Positions 42,866-51,553 of a stretch of 55,642 bases of DNA are shown one piece after another. This DNA is from Eggerthellaceae bacterium (GTDB taxonomy: Bacteria; Actinomycetota; Coriobacteriia; Coriobacteriales; Eggerthellaceae): the NCBI GenBank assembly GCA_022644775.1, contig JALCHN010000007.1, positions 1-55,642 of the forward strand, in the 5' to 3' direction. Made by a program: the position numbers and the translations under genes. The notes under the pieces are model-generated. The model worked only from the letters and a program-made list of their open reading frames with translations, was not told the origin of the DNA and searched no databases. Position 1 is the first letter of the stretch; each line of letters starts with the position of its first letter.

Positions 42866-43635
42866 ACATGGCAAAGCTCATCTGCGTCGCCGAAAAGCGC
42901 CGCTACCCGTTCAAGCGCTACCCGCGCACGCAGTGCTCGACGCTGCTGTTTCCGGGCTGTTCGTTCCCCTCGCAGTTTCCCCGCACCACCGACGCGCTCG
43001 AGCGCCTGTGCACCGCGCACGGGGTGGGCGTGGCCTTCGACTGCTGCGGCCATCCGCTCGACGGCTACGGCGAACACAAGGCGGCCGCGCGGGCAGTCGA
43101 CCATGTGAAGCGCAAGCTCGACGAGCTGGGCGTCGAACGCCTGGCGACGGTATGCCCCAACTGCCTGGCCTATCTGGGCCCGCGCCTCGACGTGCCCGTG
43201 GTGTCGGCCGTCGAGCTGTTGCGCGAATGGGGTGTGGGCGCGGGCACCGTCTTCCCCGAAGGCGTCCTGCACATCCCCTGCCCGGACCGCCGCACGCGCG
43301 AAGGCGAGGCCCTGGTGCGGGGCCATGCCGACATGAGCGCGGTGGAAACCCTCGCGCGCGTGGGCTGCTGCGGCCTGCGGCCCGACGTGGCCCTGAAGGG
43401 CCCCCAGATGGTGCAGACCTGCACCGACCGCATCCTCAACGCGGCCGACGACCGCACGATCTACACCTACTGCGCGTCGTGTGCGGGCCAGTTCGCCCGC
43501 GCCGGCTACGGCAACTGCCGCCATGCGGTGTCGGTCATGTTGGGCATCGACGAGACGCCCGACGCCGCCCATGCCCTGGCCAACCGCGCCCGTCGGCGCT
43601 TCGACCGCGCCGTCGAAGCGGAAACGGCGGTCTAG
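42862..43635 (+). CDS. CCG-type cysteine-rich protein (HdrB/GlpC-like core)
   Basis: 257 residues with two cysteine-motif repeats of the heterodisulfide reductase B / LutA kind: FPGCSFP, DCCGHPLDG and VCPNC in the first half; PCPDRR, GCCGLR and YCASCAGQ in the second. Such CCG domains bind Fe-S clusters or zinc and act in electron transfer or thiol chemistry. There is no membrane segment, so it is cytoplasmic. No homologue of it belongs to the E. coli ydj-ynj operon; it is an addition in this cluster. Start at an ATGA overlap. Confidence 0.78.
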   Translation: MNMAKLICVAEKRRYPFKRYPRTQCSTLLFPGCSFPSQFPRTTDALERLCTAHGVGVAFDCCGHPLDGYGEHKAAARAVDHVKRKLDELGVERLATVCPNCLAYLGPRLDVPVVSAVELLREWGVGAGTVFPEGVLHIPCPDRRTREGEALVRGHADMSAVETLARVGCCGLRPDVALKGPQMVQTCTDRILNAADDRTIYTYCASCAGQFARAGYGNCRHAVSVMLGIDETPDAAHALANRARRRFDRAVEAETAV

Positions 43636-43636
43636 C

Positions 43637-44320
43637 ATGCTCTCGATCGTCGTGCCCGTCTACAACGAGGAAGCAGCCCTGCCCGGCTTCCTTGCCATGA
43701 TCGACGCCGCCGCGCCCGACTGCGAGGTCGTCTTCGCCGACGGCGGCAGCACCGACGCGACGCGCGCCCTGCTCGCGGGGCGCAGGGTCGTGGAAGGCGC
43801 CAAGGGTCGGGGCGCGCAGATCCGCGCCGGCATCGCGCAGGCCGCGGGCGATGCCGTGCTCGTGCTGCACGCCGACGCCCGCATCGACCGGGCGGGCATC
43901 TGCGCCGTGCGCCGTGCCCTCGACGCCGGGGCGCCCTGGGGCTGCATGACCATGCGCTTCGACGACGGCGCCCTCGTCTATCGGGCGGGCGCTTGGGTGT
44001 CGAACATGCGCGTGACCTTGTGGGGCATCGCCTTCGGCGACCAGGCCATGTTCGCCCAGCGGGCGGTGCTCGACGCGGTGGGCGGCGTGCCCGATTTGCC
44101 GCTTATGGAAGACTACGAGCTCTCACGGTGCCTGCGCGCCCAGGTAGGCAGGCCCTGTTACCTGAAGGAGCCCGTGCTCACGTCGGCCCGCCGCTTCCAG
44201 CAGGGCGGCCCCTACCGCCAGGCCTTCCTCATGCGGCGCCTGCGCCGCGACTATCGGGCCGGCGTGCCCGTCGAAGAGCTGGTGGCACGCTATGCCGACG
44301 TGCGGAAGGGGCGCTCATGA
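43637..44320 (+). CDS. family 2 glycosyltransferase, TIGR04283-type
   Basis: 227 residues. GT-A fold starts with MLSIVVPVYNEEAALPGF; DGGSTDAT and VLHADARID supply the nucleotide/metal sites. The later GDQAMFAQRAVLDAVGG, PLMEDYELSRCLR and TSARRFQQGGPYRQA fit the small transferase family named for neighbourhoods with radical-SAM/selenodomain genes (transferase 2). No membrane helix. Acceptor and donor are unknown. ATGA overlap with the next gene. Confidence 0.82.
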   Translation: MLSIVVPVYNEEAALPGFLAMIDAAAPDCEVVFADGGSTDATRALLAGRRVVEGAKGRGAQIRAGIAQAAGDAVLVLHADARIDRAGICAVRRALDAGAPWGCMTMRFDDGALVYRAGAWVSNMRVTLWGIAFGDQAMFAQRAVLDAVGGVPDLPLMEDYELSRCLRAQVGRPCYLKEPVLTSARRFQQGGPYRQAFLMRRLRRDYRAGVPVEELVARYADVRKGRS

Positions 44321-45015
44321 GCGGTCGACCCGTCATCGTCCTCTTCACGCGCGTGCCCGTGGCGGGCGCCGTGAAAACGCGGCTCGCACCGGCGCTTTCG
44401 GCCGACGCCCGCGCCCGCCTGCAGTGGGAGATGGCCTGCGACTGCGCGCGCCATATTGCCCAGGTGCCCGCCGACCTGGCGGTGCACTACGGCGACGAGT
44501 GGCGGCGCGCGCCCGAAGGCGAAGCCGTGCGCGACGCCTTCATCGCGAGCCTGAAAGACGCCTACGCGGGCCCGGGCGCCGGCAGCTTCCGCGCGCGCGA
44601 GCAGCGCGGGGCGGGGCTGGGCGCCCGTATGCAGGAGGCCCTGGCCTGCGAGCTCGGCCGCGGGGCGGACACCTGCCTGCTCATGGGCAGCGACCTGCCC
44701 GAAGTGCGTCCCGTCGACCTGGCCGCCGGGCTTGCCGCCGCCCGCACCGCCGATGTGGTGCTGGGCCCCAGCACCGACGGTGGCTACTGGCTCGTGGGCC
44801 TGCACGAGCCCTTTCCGCAGCTCTTCGACCATAAGTCCTACGGGTCGGCGTCGGTGCTGCAGGAGGCCCTGGCCGTCTGCGCCGCGCACGGGCGTCGGGT
44901 CGCCTTCGCCCCGACGCGCGACGACGTCGATACTCCCAGCGACTTGGAGCGCATCGAGCGGCTGCCGGCCTATCGGGGCTTCGCCCCGGCGTCGGCGCCC
45001 CCGACGAGCGCATGA
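44317..45015 (+). CDS. DUF2064 nucleotidyl/glycosyl transferase, TIGR04282-type
   Basis: 232 residues. MobA-like/GT-A nucleotide-binding start VLFTRVPVAGAVKTRLAP, then LLMGSDLPEVRP and the family hallmark GPSTDGGYWLVGL. It pairs with the preceding gene exactly as transferases 1 and 2 of the radical-SAM/selenodomain-associated families do. It may activate a sugar or sugar-like compound that the partner transfers; this is inference. 67 bases then separate it from the transporter genes. Confidence 0.82.
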   Translation: MSGRPVIVLFTRVPVAGAVKTRLAPALSADARARLQWEMACDCARHIAQVPADLAVHYGDEWRRAPEGEAVRDAFIASLKDAYAGPGAGSFRAREQRGAGLGARMQEALACELGRGADTCLLMGSDLPEVRPVDLAAGLAAARTADVVLGPSTDGGYWLVGLHEPFPQLFDHKSYGSASVLQEALAVCAAHGRRVAFAPTRDDVDTPSDLERIERLPAYRGFAPASAPPTSA

Positions 45016-45082
45016 GCCGCTTGATTTCCGCATCTACTGCATCTTCTGCCAACGAATCGATCCAACCAACGAAAGGATTTCA

Positions 45083-46375
45083 ATGAACGCATCCGATCAG
45101 CCCAACCTCTACAGCCGCCGCTCCTTTTTGAAGGTGTCGGCCGTCTTCGGCGCCTCGGCGGCGCTCGTCTCCCTCGTGGGGTGCGGCTCGCAGGCGCCGT
45201 CTTCCTCCTCGAGCGCTCAGGGCGAGCTCGACTACAGCGATTGGGACGCGGTGCTCGAAGCGGCCCGCGGCCAGGAAGTGTCCTGGTACGGCTACGGCGG
45301 CCAGAGCGACCGTAACGAATGGATCCAGAACACCCTTATCCCGCGCCTGAAGGAAAACTACGACATCACCCTCAACCTGGTGGGCATGGACATCAACGAC
45401 ATCCTCACCCAGCTTTCCGGCGAGATGCAGGCCGGCGTGGGCGATTCCGACGGCACGATCGACTTCGTGTGGATCAACGGCGAGAACTTCGCGTCGGTGA
45501 AGGAAAACGGCTACGTGTGGGGCCCGTTCGTCGATTACCTGCCCAACTACCGCGACTACGTCGACGGCACCTCGACCGACATCACGGTCGACTTCGGCAA
45601 CCCTACCGAAGGCTACGAAGCGCCCTACGGCAAGGCCCAGATCGTCCTGTGGGTCGACGGCGCCAAGATCAGCGACACGCCGCGCAACCCCGACGAGTTC
45701 CTGGAATTCTGCAAGGCGCATCCCGGCCAGGTCACCTATCCCGAACCGGGCGACTTCACCGGCACGGCCTTCATCAGCTGCCTGATCGCCGGCGTGGTGG
45801 GCAAGGACGCCTTCGAGCAGCTTTCCACGATGACTAACCCCACCGAAGACAGCGTGCGCGCGATCATCCAGCCCGGCCTCGACTACCTCAAAGAGCTCAA
45901 GCCCTACCTGTGGAAACAGGGCACCACGTACCCGGCCGACTCCAACACGGTTGCGCAGATGTACGCCGACGGCGAGCTCGTGTTCAGCATGGGCTACGGC
46001 GGACCGCAGGCGCTCGTCGACAAGGGCCAGCTGCCCGCCACCACCAAGGCCTTCGTCTTCGAAAGCGGCACGGTGGGCAACACCAACTTCATGGCCATCC
46101 CCGCCAACGCCCCGCACAAGGCCGCCGCGCTCGTGGCGATCAACGAGGTTATCAGCCCCGAAATGCAGCTCGACCAGTACAAAGTCCTGCGCAACCTCAC
46201 CGTGCTCGACATGGACAAGCTCTCCAGCGACATGCGCCAGCAGTTCGAGGACGTGCCCCTGGGCAGCGCCGAGGTGTCGGCGTCCGAAAAGCTCAAGGTG
46301 CGCGTGACCGAAGCGTCCGGCCAGGCCATCCCCGTGATCGAGCAGCTCTGGCGCACCGAGGTGGCGGGCAACTAG
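45083..46375 (+). CDS. ABC transporter substrate-binding lipoprotein, YnjB-like
   Basis: 430 residues. A Tat-type leader YSRRSFLKVSAVFG leads to a lipobox (LVGCGS). The mature protein has the type II binding fold of the YnjB/ThiB/iron-binding group: VSWYGYGGQSDRNEWIQ, QAGVGDSDGTIDFVWINGEN, EAPYGKAQIVLWVDG, PEPGDFTGTAFISCL. E. coli YnjB has the same build. ATG 45083 follows GAAAGGA. Ligand unknown; thiamine-like compounds have been suggested for YnjBCD on homology only. Confidence 0.87.
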   Translation: MNASDQPNLYSRRSFLKVSAVFGASAALVSLVGCGSQAPSSSSSAQGELDYSDWDAVLEAARGQEVSWYGYGGQSDRNEWIQNTLIPRLKENYDITLNLVGMDINDILTQLSGEMQAGVGDSDGTIDFVWINGENFASVKENGYVWGPFVDYLPNYRDYVDGTSTDITVDFGNPTEGYEAPYGKAQIVLWVDGAKISDTPRNPDEFLEFCKAHPGQVTYPEPGDFTGTAFISCLIAGVVGKDAFEQLSTMTNPTEDSVRAIIQPGLDYLKELKPYLWKQGTTYPADSNTVAQMYADGELVFSMGYGGPQALVDKGQLPATTKAFVFESGTVGNTNFMAIPANAPHKAAALVAINEVISPEMQLDQYKVLRNLTVLDMDKLSSDMRQQFEDVPLGSAEVSASEKLKVRVTEASGQAIPVIEQLWRTEVAGN

Positions 46376-46376
46376 T

Positions 46377-47288
46377 ATGCGCGCGGCATCTGCGGAAGAG
46401 GGGCTGCGCCGCAGGCGGCGCGCGGTGCGGCTGGCTCCCTATGCGCTCGCGCTGCCCGCGGCCGCCCTGGCGGCGGTGTTCGTCTACGGCGTGGTGGTGG
46501 GCGTGCTGCAGGGCTTCGGCATCATGCCGTCGCTCGGCATGAACGCCTTCACGTTCGACTACTACGCGCAGGCCCTCGCGCGGCCCGACTTCACGGCCTC
46601 GATCGGCTACAGCCTCTACCTTTCGGCCGTCTCGTCGGCGATCGCGCTGGCGGGCGGCGTGCTGCTCGCCTGGGCGCTCACCACGATGCGGGCGCGCACG
46701 GCGGTGCGGATGGCGAGCCTGCAGGTGCCCATCCTCACGATGCACGCCCTGGTGGCGCTCGCCGTGGCCTTCCTGTTTTCGGGATCGGGCCTGGTGTCGC
46801 GCCTGCTGGCCGACCCCGCCGCCCAGAGCGCCGCGCAGAGCGCATTCTCGGTGGTGGGCGACCCGTCGGGTTGGGGAATCGTCGCCGTGTACGCGTGGAA
46901 GGAGATTCCCTACGTGGCCTTCTGCACGGTCACGATCATGATGCACGTGTCGGGCACGCTGGGGGAGGCCGCGGCGATGAGCGGCGCTTCGCCCGCCCGC
47001 AGCTTTTTCAGCGTGACCCTGCCCCTGTGCGCGCCGGCGGCCGTGCAGGCCTTCGTGGTGGTGGCGGCCTTCTCCTTCGGGTCCTACGAAGTGGTCTACC
47101 TGCTGGGCCCCACCTACCCCAAGACCCTTCCCGTGCTCGCCTATATGGAATTCCAGGATCCCGATTTGGTGAACCGGTGCTACGCGATGGCCCTGAACGG
47201 CATCACGACCGGCGTGTGCGCGCTCACGGCGGCGGTGTACTTCATCGCCGCGCGCGTGCAGCGCAGGCAGGAGGGTTCTCGTGGCTAG
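46377..47288 (+). CDS. ABC transporter permease, YnjC N-half-like
   Basis: 303 residues, six membrane segments beginning with ALALPAAALAAVFVYGVVVG. The cytoplasmic coupling (EAA) loop is EAAAMSGASPARSFFSVTLPL. E. coli YnjC is a single 12-helix protein; here its halves are two genes. Starts one base after the binding-protein stop and overlaps the next gene by eight. Confidence 0.87.
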   Translation: MRAASAEEGLRRRRRAVRLAPYALALPAAALAAVFVYGVVVGVLQGFGIMPSLGMNAFTFDYYAQALARPDFTASIGYSLYLSAVSSAIALAGGVLLAWALTTMRARTAVRMASLQVPILTMHALVALAVAFLFSGSGLVSRLLADPAAQSAAQSAFSVVGDPSGWGIVAVYAWKEIPYVAFCTVTIMMHVSGTLGEAAAMSGASPARSFFSVTLPLCAPAAVQAFVVVAAFSFGSYEVVYLLGPTYPKTLPVLAYMEFQDPDLVNRCYAMALNGITTGVCALTAAVYFIAARVQRRQEGSRG

Positions 47289-48111
47289 ACGGAAGGGACG
47301 GGGCGCCTCGCGCGCGGCGGCCTGCGTGCTTGTGGCGGTGCAGCTGGCGATCGTGGTCGTGACGCTGGGCGTGATGGCCGTGTGGTCGTTCGCCGACGCG
47401 TGGCCCTGGCCCCAGCTGGCTCCCCAAGCCTGGTCGCTGCGCGGCTACGCGATCGTGTTTTCGGGCTCGTCGGACGGCTGGCCGAGCCTGGCCCTTTCGG
47501 TGGGCATCGGCGCGGCGAGCTCGCTTGTGGCCACGGTGGCCGGCGCGATGGGCGCCCGCGCCGTGTGCTGCCACGAATGGCGGGGGAAGGGCGTCTTCCG
47601 CCTCGCCACGATGCTGCCCTTCCTCATTCCGGGCACCGTGTTCGCGATGGGCGTGCAGGTGGCCTTCATCCGCATGGGGCTGGCCCGCACCGTGCCGGGC
47701 GTGGTGCTTGCGCATGCGATCGTGGCGCTGCCCTACGCGTCGGCCCTCATGATCGACGTGGTGCGCGCCCGGGGGACCCGGCTCGACGACGCGGCCCGCC
47801 TGCTCGGCGCGGGACGGGTCGCGACCCTTTTCCAGGTGTCGATTCCCTCGCTCGCGCCCGGCCTGCTTTCGGCCCTGTCGATGGGCTTCATCATCTCGTG
47901 CTCGCAGTACTTTCTCACGCTGCTCGTGGGCGGCGGCAAGGTGCGTACGTTCGCGCTGGCGATGTTTCCCTACGTGGCCGGCGGCGACCGCACGATCGCC
48001 GCGGCTTACGGCGTGATCTTCATGGTGGTCACGCTCGCGGTGTTCTGCGTCTTCCGCCTGCTGCTGCGCAGGCTTTCCTGGAACGCGGACGATGCGGTGC
48101 TCTATGAATAG
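47281..48111 (+). CDS. ABC transporter permease, YnjC C-half-like
   Basis: 276 residues from GTG 47281 with AGGAGGG upstream. Six membrane segments; coupling loop DDAARLLGAGRVATLFQVSIPSLAPG; FLIPGTVFAMGVQVAFIRMGL is typical of the ThiP/FutB-like permease group. Forms the membrane channel together with the preceding gene product. Confidence 0.87.
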   Translation: MARRKGRGASRAAACVLVAVQLAIVVVTLGVMAVWSFADAWPWPQLAPQAWSLRGYAIVFSGSSDGWPSLALSVGIGAASSLVATVAGAMGARAVCCHEWRGKGVFRLATMLPFLIPGTVFAMGVQVAFIRMGLARTVPGVVLAHAIVALPYASALMIDVVRARGTRLDDAARLLGAGRVATLFQVSIPSLAPGLLSALSMGFIISCSQYFLTLLVGGGKVRTFALAMFPYVAGGDRTIAAAYGVIFMVVTLAVFCVFRLLLRRLSWNADDAVLYE

Positions 48112-48120
48112 GAACGAACG

Positions 48121-48990
48121 GTGAAGATCGAACTAGACGATATCCGCGTGGTGCGCGGTGGTCGGACCATCATCGACGGTCTGGGCTTTACGGTGCCCGA
48201 AGGGGCGTTCGCGAGCATTTTGGGGCCTTCGGGTGCCGGCAAATCGACCCTGCTCGGCGTGGTCGCCGGCCTGCTCGTGCAGGACAGCGGCAGCGTGCGC
48301 TTCGACGGGCAGGCAGTCGACGCCCTGCCCGCCCATAAGCGCGGAGTGGCCATGGTGTTCCAGGACGCACGGCTCTTTCCGCATATGAGCGTGGGCGACA
48401 ACGTGGCCTTTCCGCTGAAGGCGCGCGGGGTCGCGAAGGCGGCGCGGCGTGCGGAAGCCGCCGAATGGCTCGCGCGCGTGCAGCTTGCGGGCTTTGCCGA
48501 CCGTCGCGTGCAGGAGCTTTCGGGCGGGCAGAAGCAGCGCGTGGCCTTGGCTCGGGCGTTGGCGGCGCATCCGCGCGCCCTGCTGCTCGACGAGCCGTTC
48601 AGCGGGCTCGACGAGGCCCTGCGCGACGCGATGCGGCAGTTGGTGCGCAGTCTGCACGAGCAGACGGGCGTGACCACGCTCATGGTGACCCATGACGCGA
48701 TGGAAGCCCTGGTCATGAGTGATACGGTGGCCTACGTGCACGAAGGCGGGCTGGCGCAGGTGGGCGCGCCCGTCGATCTTCTGCTGCATCCGGCGGCGCC
48801 CTGCGTGGCGGAAAGCTTTGGCGGGGCGCGCGCTTTGGAAGGCACGGTGCGGGCGGGCGCGTTTTCGCGCGGGAGCCTGCAGATGCCCGCGCCCGGCGTG
48901 GCGGACGGGCCGGCGGTGCTCGTGCGCACGGCGGCGGGATCGGTGGCCGTGCACGCGGTGGAAGGAGGTGGGGCGCATGCTGCCCTTTAG
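48121..48990 (+). CDS. ABC transporter ATP-binding protein, YnjD-like
   Basis: 289 residues. Walker A LGPSGAGKSTLLG near residue 36, Q loop VFQDARLFPHMSVGDN, signature LSGGQKQRVALARAL near 135 and Walker B LLLDEPFSGLD near 155. The last 50 residues form a short TOBE-like extension, as in importer ATPases of the thiamine/iron class. GTG 48121 is used; a clear binding site is lacking. Overlaps the next gene by 14 bases. Confidence 0.92.
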   Translation: MKIELDDIRVVRGGRTIIDGLGFTVPEGAFASILGPSGAGKSTLLGVVAGLLVQDSGSVRFDGQAVDALPAHKRGVAMVFQDARLFPHMSVGDNVAFPLKARGVAKAARRAEAAEWLARVQLAGFADRRVQELSGGQKQRVALARALAAHPRALLLDEPFSGLDEALRDAMRQLVRSLHEQTGVTTLMVTHDAMEALVMSDTVAYVHEGGLAQVGAPVDLLLHPAAPCVAESFGGARALEGTVRAGAFSRGSLQMPAPGVADGPAVLVRTAAGSVAVHAVEGGGAHAAL

Positions 48991-49996
48991 CGAGAGCGAC
49001 GTGGCGCGCTACGTGAACGAAAGCGAGGAGGCGCGCGCCTGCCTGGGTGCGGCTCCCGGTGCGCGCCTCGATCTGCGGCTGTTGGCCCAGGGCGAGTACA
49101 ACGTGAACTACACGGTGTGGGACGGCGAGCGGCAGCTGCCCTTCCTGGTGCGGGTGAACACGGCGTCGCAGATGGGGCTCGACGACCAGATCGGCTACGA
49201 GATGGGGGCCCTTCGCGTGCTCGAGCCCTGCGGGCGCACGCCGCGCGCCTACTTCGCCGACGGCAGTAGGCGCTCGTTCCCCTTCGGGGTGGGCATCGAA
49301 GAGCTCCTGCCCGGACGGCCGCTCGACTACGGCTGCGATTTGGGACGGGCCGTGGAGGCTCTGGCCTACGTGCACACGGTGCCCGTGCCGGCGGGGTGCG
49401 CCCTCATGCGGCCCGAGCGCCCGCTTCGGGCCATGCTCGACGAATGCGCGGCCATGTGGCGCGTCTATGCCGAATGGGCGGGCGCCGATGGGGCGGTCGT
49501 GGAGCGCGCGGAGGCGATGGCCCACCGGGCGCGCGCGCTGGCGGAAGCGGCCGGCGACGAGGCGCCCGTGCGCTGCATCGTGAACACCGAGCTCAATTCG
49601 GGTAACTTCCTGGTGAACGACGAGGCCCCCACCTACATCGTCGATTGGGAAAAGCCCCTGGTGGCGGACCCTGTGCAGGACCTGGCGCACCTGCTTTCGC
49701 CCACCACGACCTTCTGGAAGACCGATGTGCTGCTCTCGCGCGAGCAGATGCGGGAGTGCTTGGAAGCGTACGTGCGCGCGGTTGACGGCCGGCTCGAGGT
49801 GGCAGGGCTGTCCGAGCGCTTCGACGTGTACCTGACCCTCACCTGCCTGCGCGGGGTCACCTGGTGCGCGATGGCCAAGGTGGGGTACGCGGAAGGCACG
49901 CATGCGGCCGCCAACGAGAGCACGGCCAAGAAGCTCGACGCCTACCTCTCGGCCGCCTACCTCGACGAGGTCTGGCGTCGCGGCGGCTACGCGTAA
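48977..49996 (+). CDS. APH-type phosphotransferase-like protein with altered catalytic loop
   Basis: 339 residues, aminoglycoside/choline-kinase-like fold. N-lobe QGEYNVNYTVWDGERQLPFL, catalytic-loop region RCIVNTELNSGNFLVND near residue 200 and metal-binding IVDWEKPLVADPVQDLAHL near 218. Kinases of this family normally read HxDxxxxN; here the His is Asn and the Asp is Glu (NTELNSGN), while the Asn and the following Asp-Trp are kept. It could use Glu as base, have weak activity, or be a binding protein. It shares the operon with the ABC importer, so phosphorylation (trapping) of the imported ligand is plausible; thiamine and choline kinases belong to this superfamily. GAAGGAGGTG precedes ATG 48977. 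Confidence 0.82.
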   Translation: MLPFSESDVARYVNESEEARACLGAAPGARLDLRLLAQGEYNVNYTVWDGERQLPFLVRVNTASQMGLDDQIGYEMGALRVLEPCGRTPRAYFADGSRRSFPFGVGIEELLPGRPLDYGCDLGRAVEALAYVHTVPVPAGCALMRPERPLRAMLDECAAMWRVYAEWAGADGAVVERAEAMAHRARALAEAAGDEAPVRCIVNTELNSGNFLVNDEAPTYIVDWEKPLVADPVQDLAHLLSPTTTFWKTDVLLSREQMRECLEAYVRAVDGRLEVAGLSERFDVYLTLTCLRGVTWCAMAKVGYAEGTHAAANESTAKKLDAYLSAAYLDEVWRRGGYA

Positions 49997-50057
49997 GGGG
50001 AGGGCGCCGGGCTTTCGACCGCCCGCGCGGCGGCCGTCGCGCGGGCTGTGGCCTCGA

Positions 50058-50119
50058 TTAACGCGCCTTTCTCGGCGATTTCCCCTAATGCGAAGAAAAA
50101 CAGCGAGAAAGGCGTGCTA
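50058..50119. repeat. family B palindromic repeat
   Basis: TTAACGCGCCTTTCTCG and CGAGAAAGGCGTGCTA flank about 29 bases. Copy with a few arm mismatches, between the kinase-like gene and the DUF6483-like gene. Confidence 0.78.
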
Positions 50120-50240
50120 TTCCGAGCGTGGGCGTGGGCGACGGCGAGGCGCGCAGATTTGCGTGCGTCCTGCGCGCCTTGCGCCCCGCTCGTTGCCGGG
50201 TACAATCCTCTGTGACGCCCGAATCCTCAAGAGGAGACCC

Positions 50241-50666
50241 ATGCTTCAACAAGATTACCTGATGCGGATGATCCTTCAGCTCATCGAAGCCATCATGAAA
50301 AGCCTCGAAACCTCGCGCGGCGCTGCGCCCGACCCCGAGGCTTCGGCCGACCTGCTCGAAGCGGCGATCGGCACGGCGACCGACATCGACGGCGCGACCC
50401 TGCTGTCGCTCGAGCCCGAATCGGTGGTGAGCATCCTGCAGGTGTCGGGCACCGACCCGCGCGTGGTGGAATACGTGGGTCGGTCGCTCTTCTTGGAATC
50501 GGCCTACCTTAACCAGGCGTCGAACCCCGAGCTTGCCGCGCTGCGCGCCTCGCAGGCCCAGGCCCTGGCGGACGCCTACGGCTTCGACCTCGATGCCGAA
50601 GTCGGCGCGGAAGCCGCCATGGACGCCTTTCTGGAAAGCGAGCGCGAGAAGCTGCCGCAGGCTTAG
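50241..50666 (+). CDS. DUF6483-like protein
   Basis: 141 residues, all helical, no membrane segment. The start LQQDYLMRMILQLIEAIMKSLE matches the opening of the uncharacterised DUF6483 family (DYxxRxIexxxxxLxxll). AAGAGGAGA lies before ATG 50241. Cytoplasmic, function unknown. It is isolated: a repeat upstream and a convergent gene downstream. Confidence 0.68.
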   Translation: MLQQDYLMRMILQLIEAIMKSLETSRGAAPDPEASADLLEAAIGTATDIDGATLLSLEPESVVSILQVSGTDPRVVEYVGRSLFLESAYLNQASNPELAALRASQAQALADAYGFDLDAEVGAEAAMDAFLESEREKLPQA

Positions 50667-50792
50667 GCTGCGCACCTGCTCTTGCGGCTCGCGCTTGCCG
50701 AAGCTGCGCCCCGCTCGACGCGCGGCCTTGTCGCATGCGGCGCTTGAGGCCGCATCCCCTTCCGCGTGCCCGCTGCGCCCTTTCCGCGCCCC

Positions 50793-51428
50793 TTAGGCCG
50801 TGAAAATCCGGGGAAGCTGCACGTCGTGGGCGTCGGTGGGCACGTGCTCGACGCGCTGCTCGCTGAAGGCCACGCCCGCAATCTGCGCCTGCGCGCCCAG
50901 GCGGGGGAGGAAGCGGTCGTAGCAGCCGCCGCCGTAACCCAGGCGGAAGCTCCGCTCGTCGAAGGCGACCATGGGCACCACGACCACATCGACCGATTCG
51001 GGCTCGCAGAGCGGGCTTTCAGCCAGCAGGGGGTCGGCGGACGCGTAGCTTTTCATCGGATGCTTGAAGAAGGCGTCGGCTCCGTCGTCGAGCTGGGCGG
51101 CGGTGATGTAGCGGAAGCGCATCACGGGCAGGCCGGGCACGTCGGTCGACGCGGCCTCGCTGCGCTTCAACATGCAAGGATAGGCCACGCGCCAGCCGCC
51201 CTCGAGCGCCCAGCGCACGAAGGCGCTCACGTCGACTTCGCTTCCCATCGCGCGGAAGGCAGTGACCGTGAGGCCGCGCCGGCCCGCGGCCACCTCTTCG
51301 GCGAAGGCTTCGAGCTCGTCGCAGATGACGCGGCTCTTACGGGCGCGCTCGCTTTCGCTCACGGCGTCGCGCGCGGCAATCACCTGGGCGCGCAGGGCGG
51401 ATTTGGTCGCATCAATCGGTGTGGGCAT
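50793..51428 (-). CDS. 5-formyltetrahydrofolate cyclo-ligase
   Basis: 211 residues; ATP-dependent conversion of 5-formyl-THF to 5,10-methenyl-THF. Family features: KSALRAQVIAARDAVSES at the N-terminus, FKHPMKSYASADP in the middle, VVVPMVAFDERSFRLGYGGGCYDRFLPRL with the glycine-rich substrate loop. The start (51428 on the minus strand) has AAGGAGCG upstream; a longer frame running back into the tRNA gene is spurious. Confidence 0.9.
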   Translation of the reverse strand: MPTPIDATKSALRAQVIAARDAVSESERARKSRVICDELEAFAEEVAAGRRGLTVTAFRAMGSEVDVSAFVRWALEGGWRVAYPCMLKRSEAASTDVPGLPVMRFRYITAAQLDDGADAFFKHPMKSYASADPLLAESPLCEPESVDVVVVPMVAFDERSFRLGYGGGCYDRFLPRLGAQAQIAGVAFSEQRVEHVPTDAHDVQLPRIFTA

Positions 51429-51487
51429 GGCGCGCTCCTTCGCATGAGGGCCGCGCAGGCACGTGCGCGGTGTGCGCGGGCCCGAAA

Positions 51488-51519
51488 CCAAAAAACGCAA
51501 CTGCCGGAGCGGTTGCGTT
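51488..51519 (-). terminator. terminator of tRNA-Arg
   Basis: On the minus strand AACGCAAC, a 10-base loop, GTTGCGTT, then a T run (51488-51493). Lies 35 bases beyond the tRNA 3' end. Confidence 0.85.
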
Positions 51520-51553
51520 TCATATCTGCATATAAAAAGAGCTGCATTAAAAG

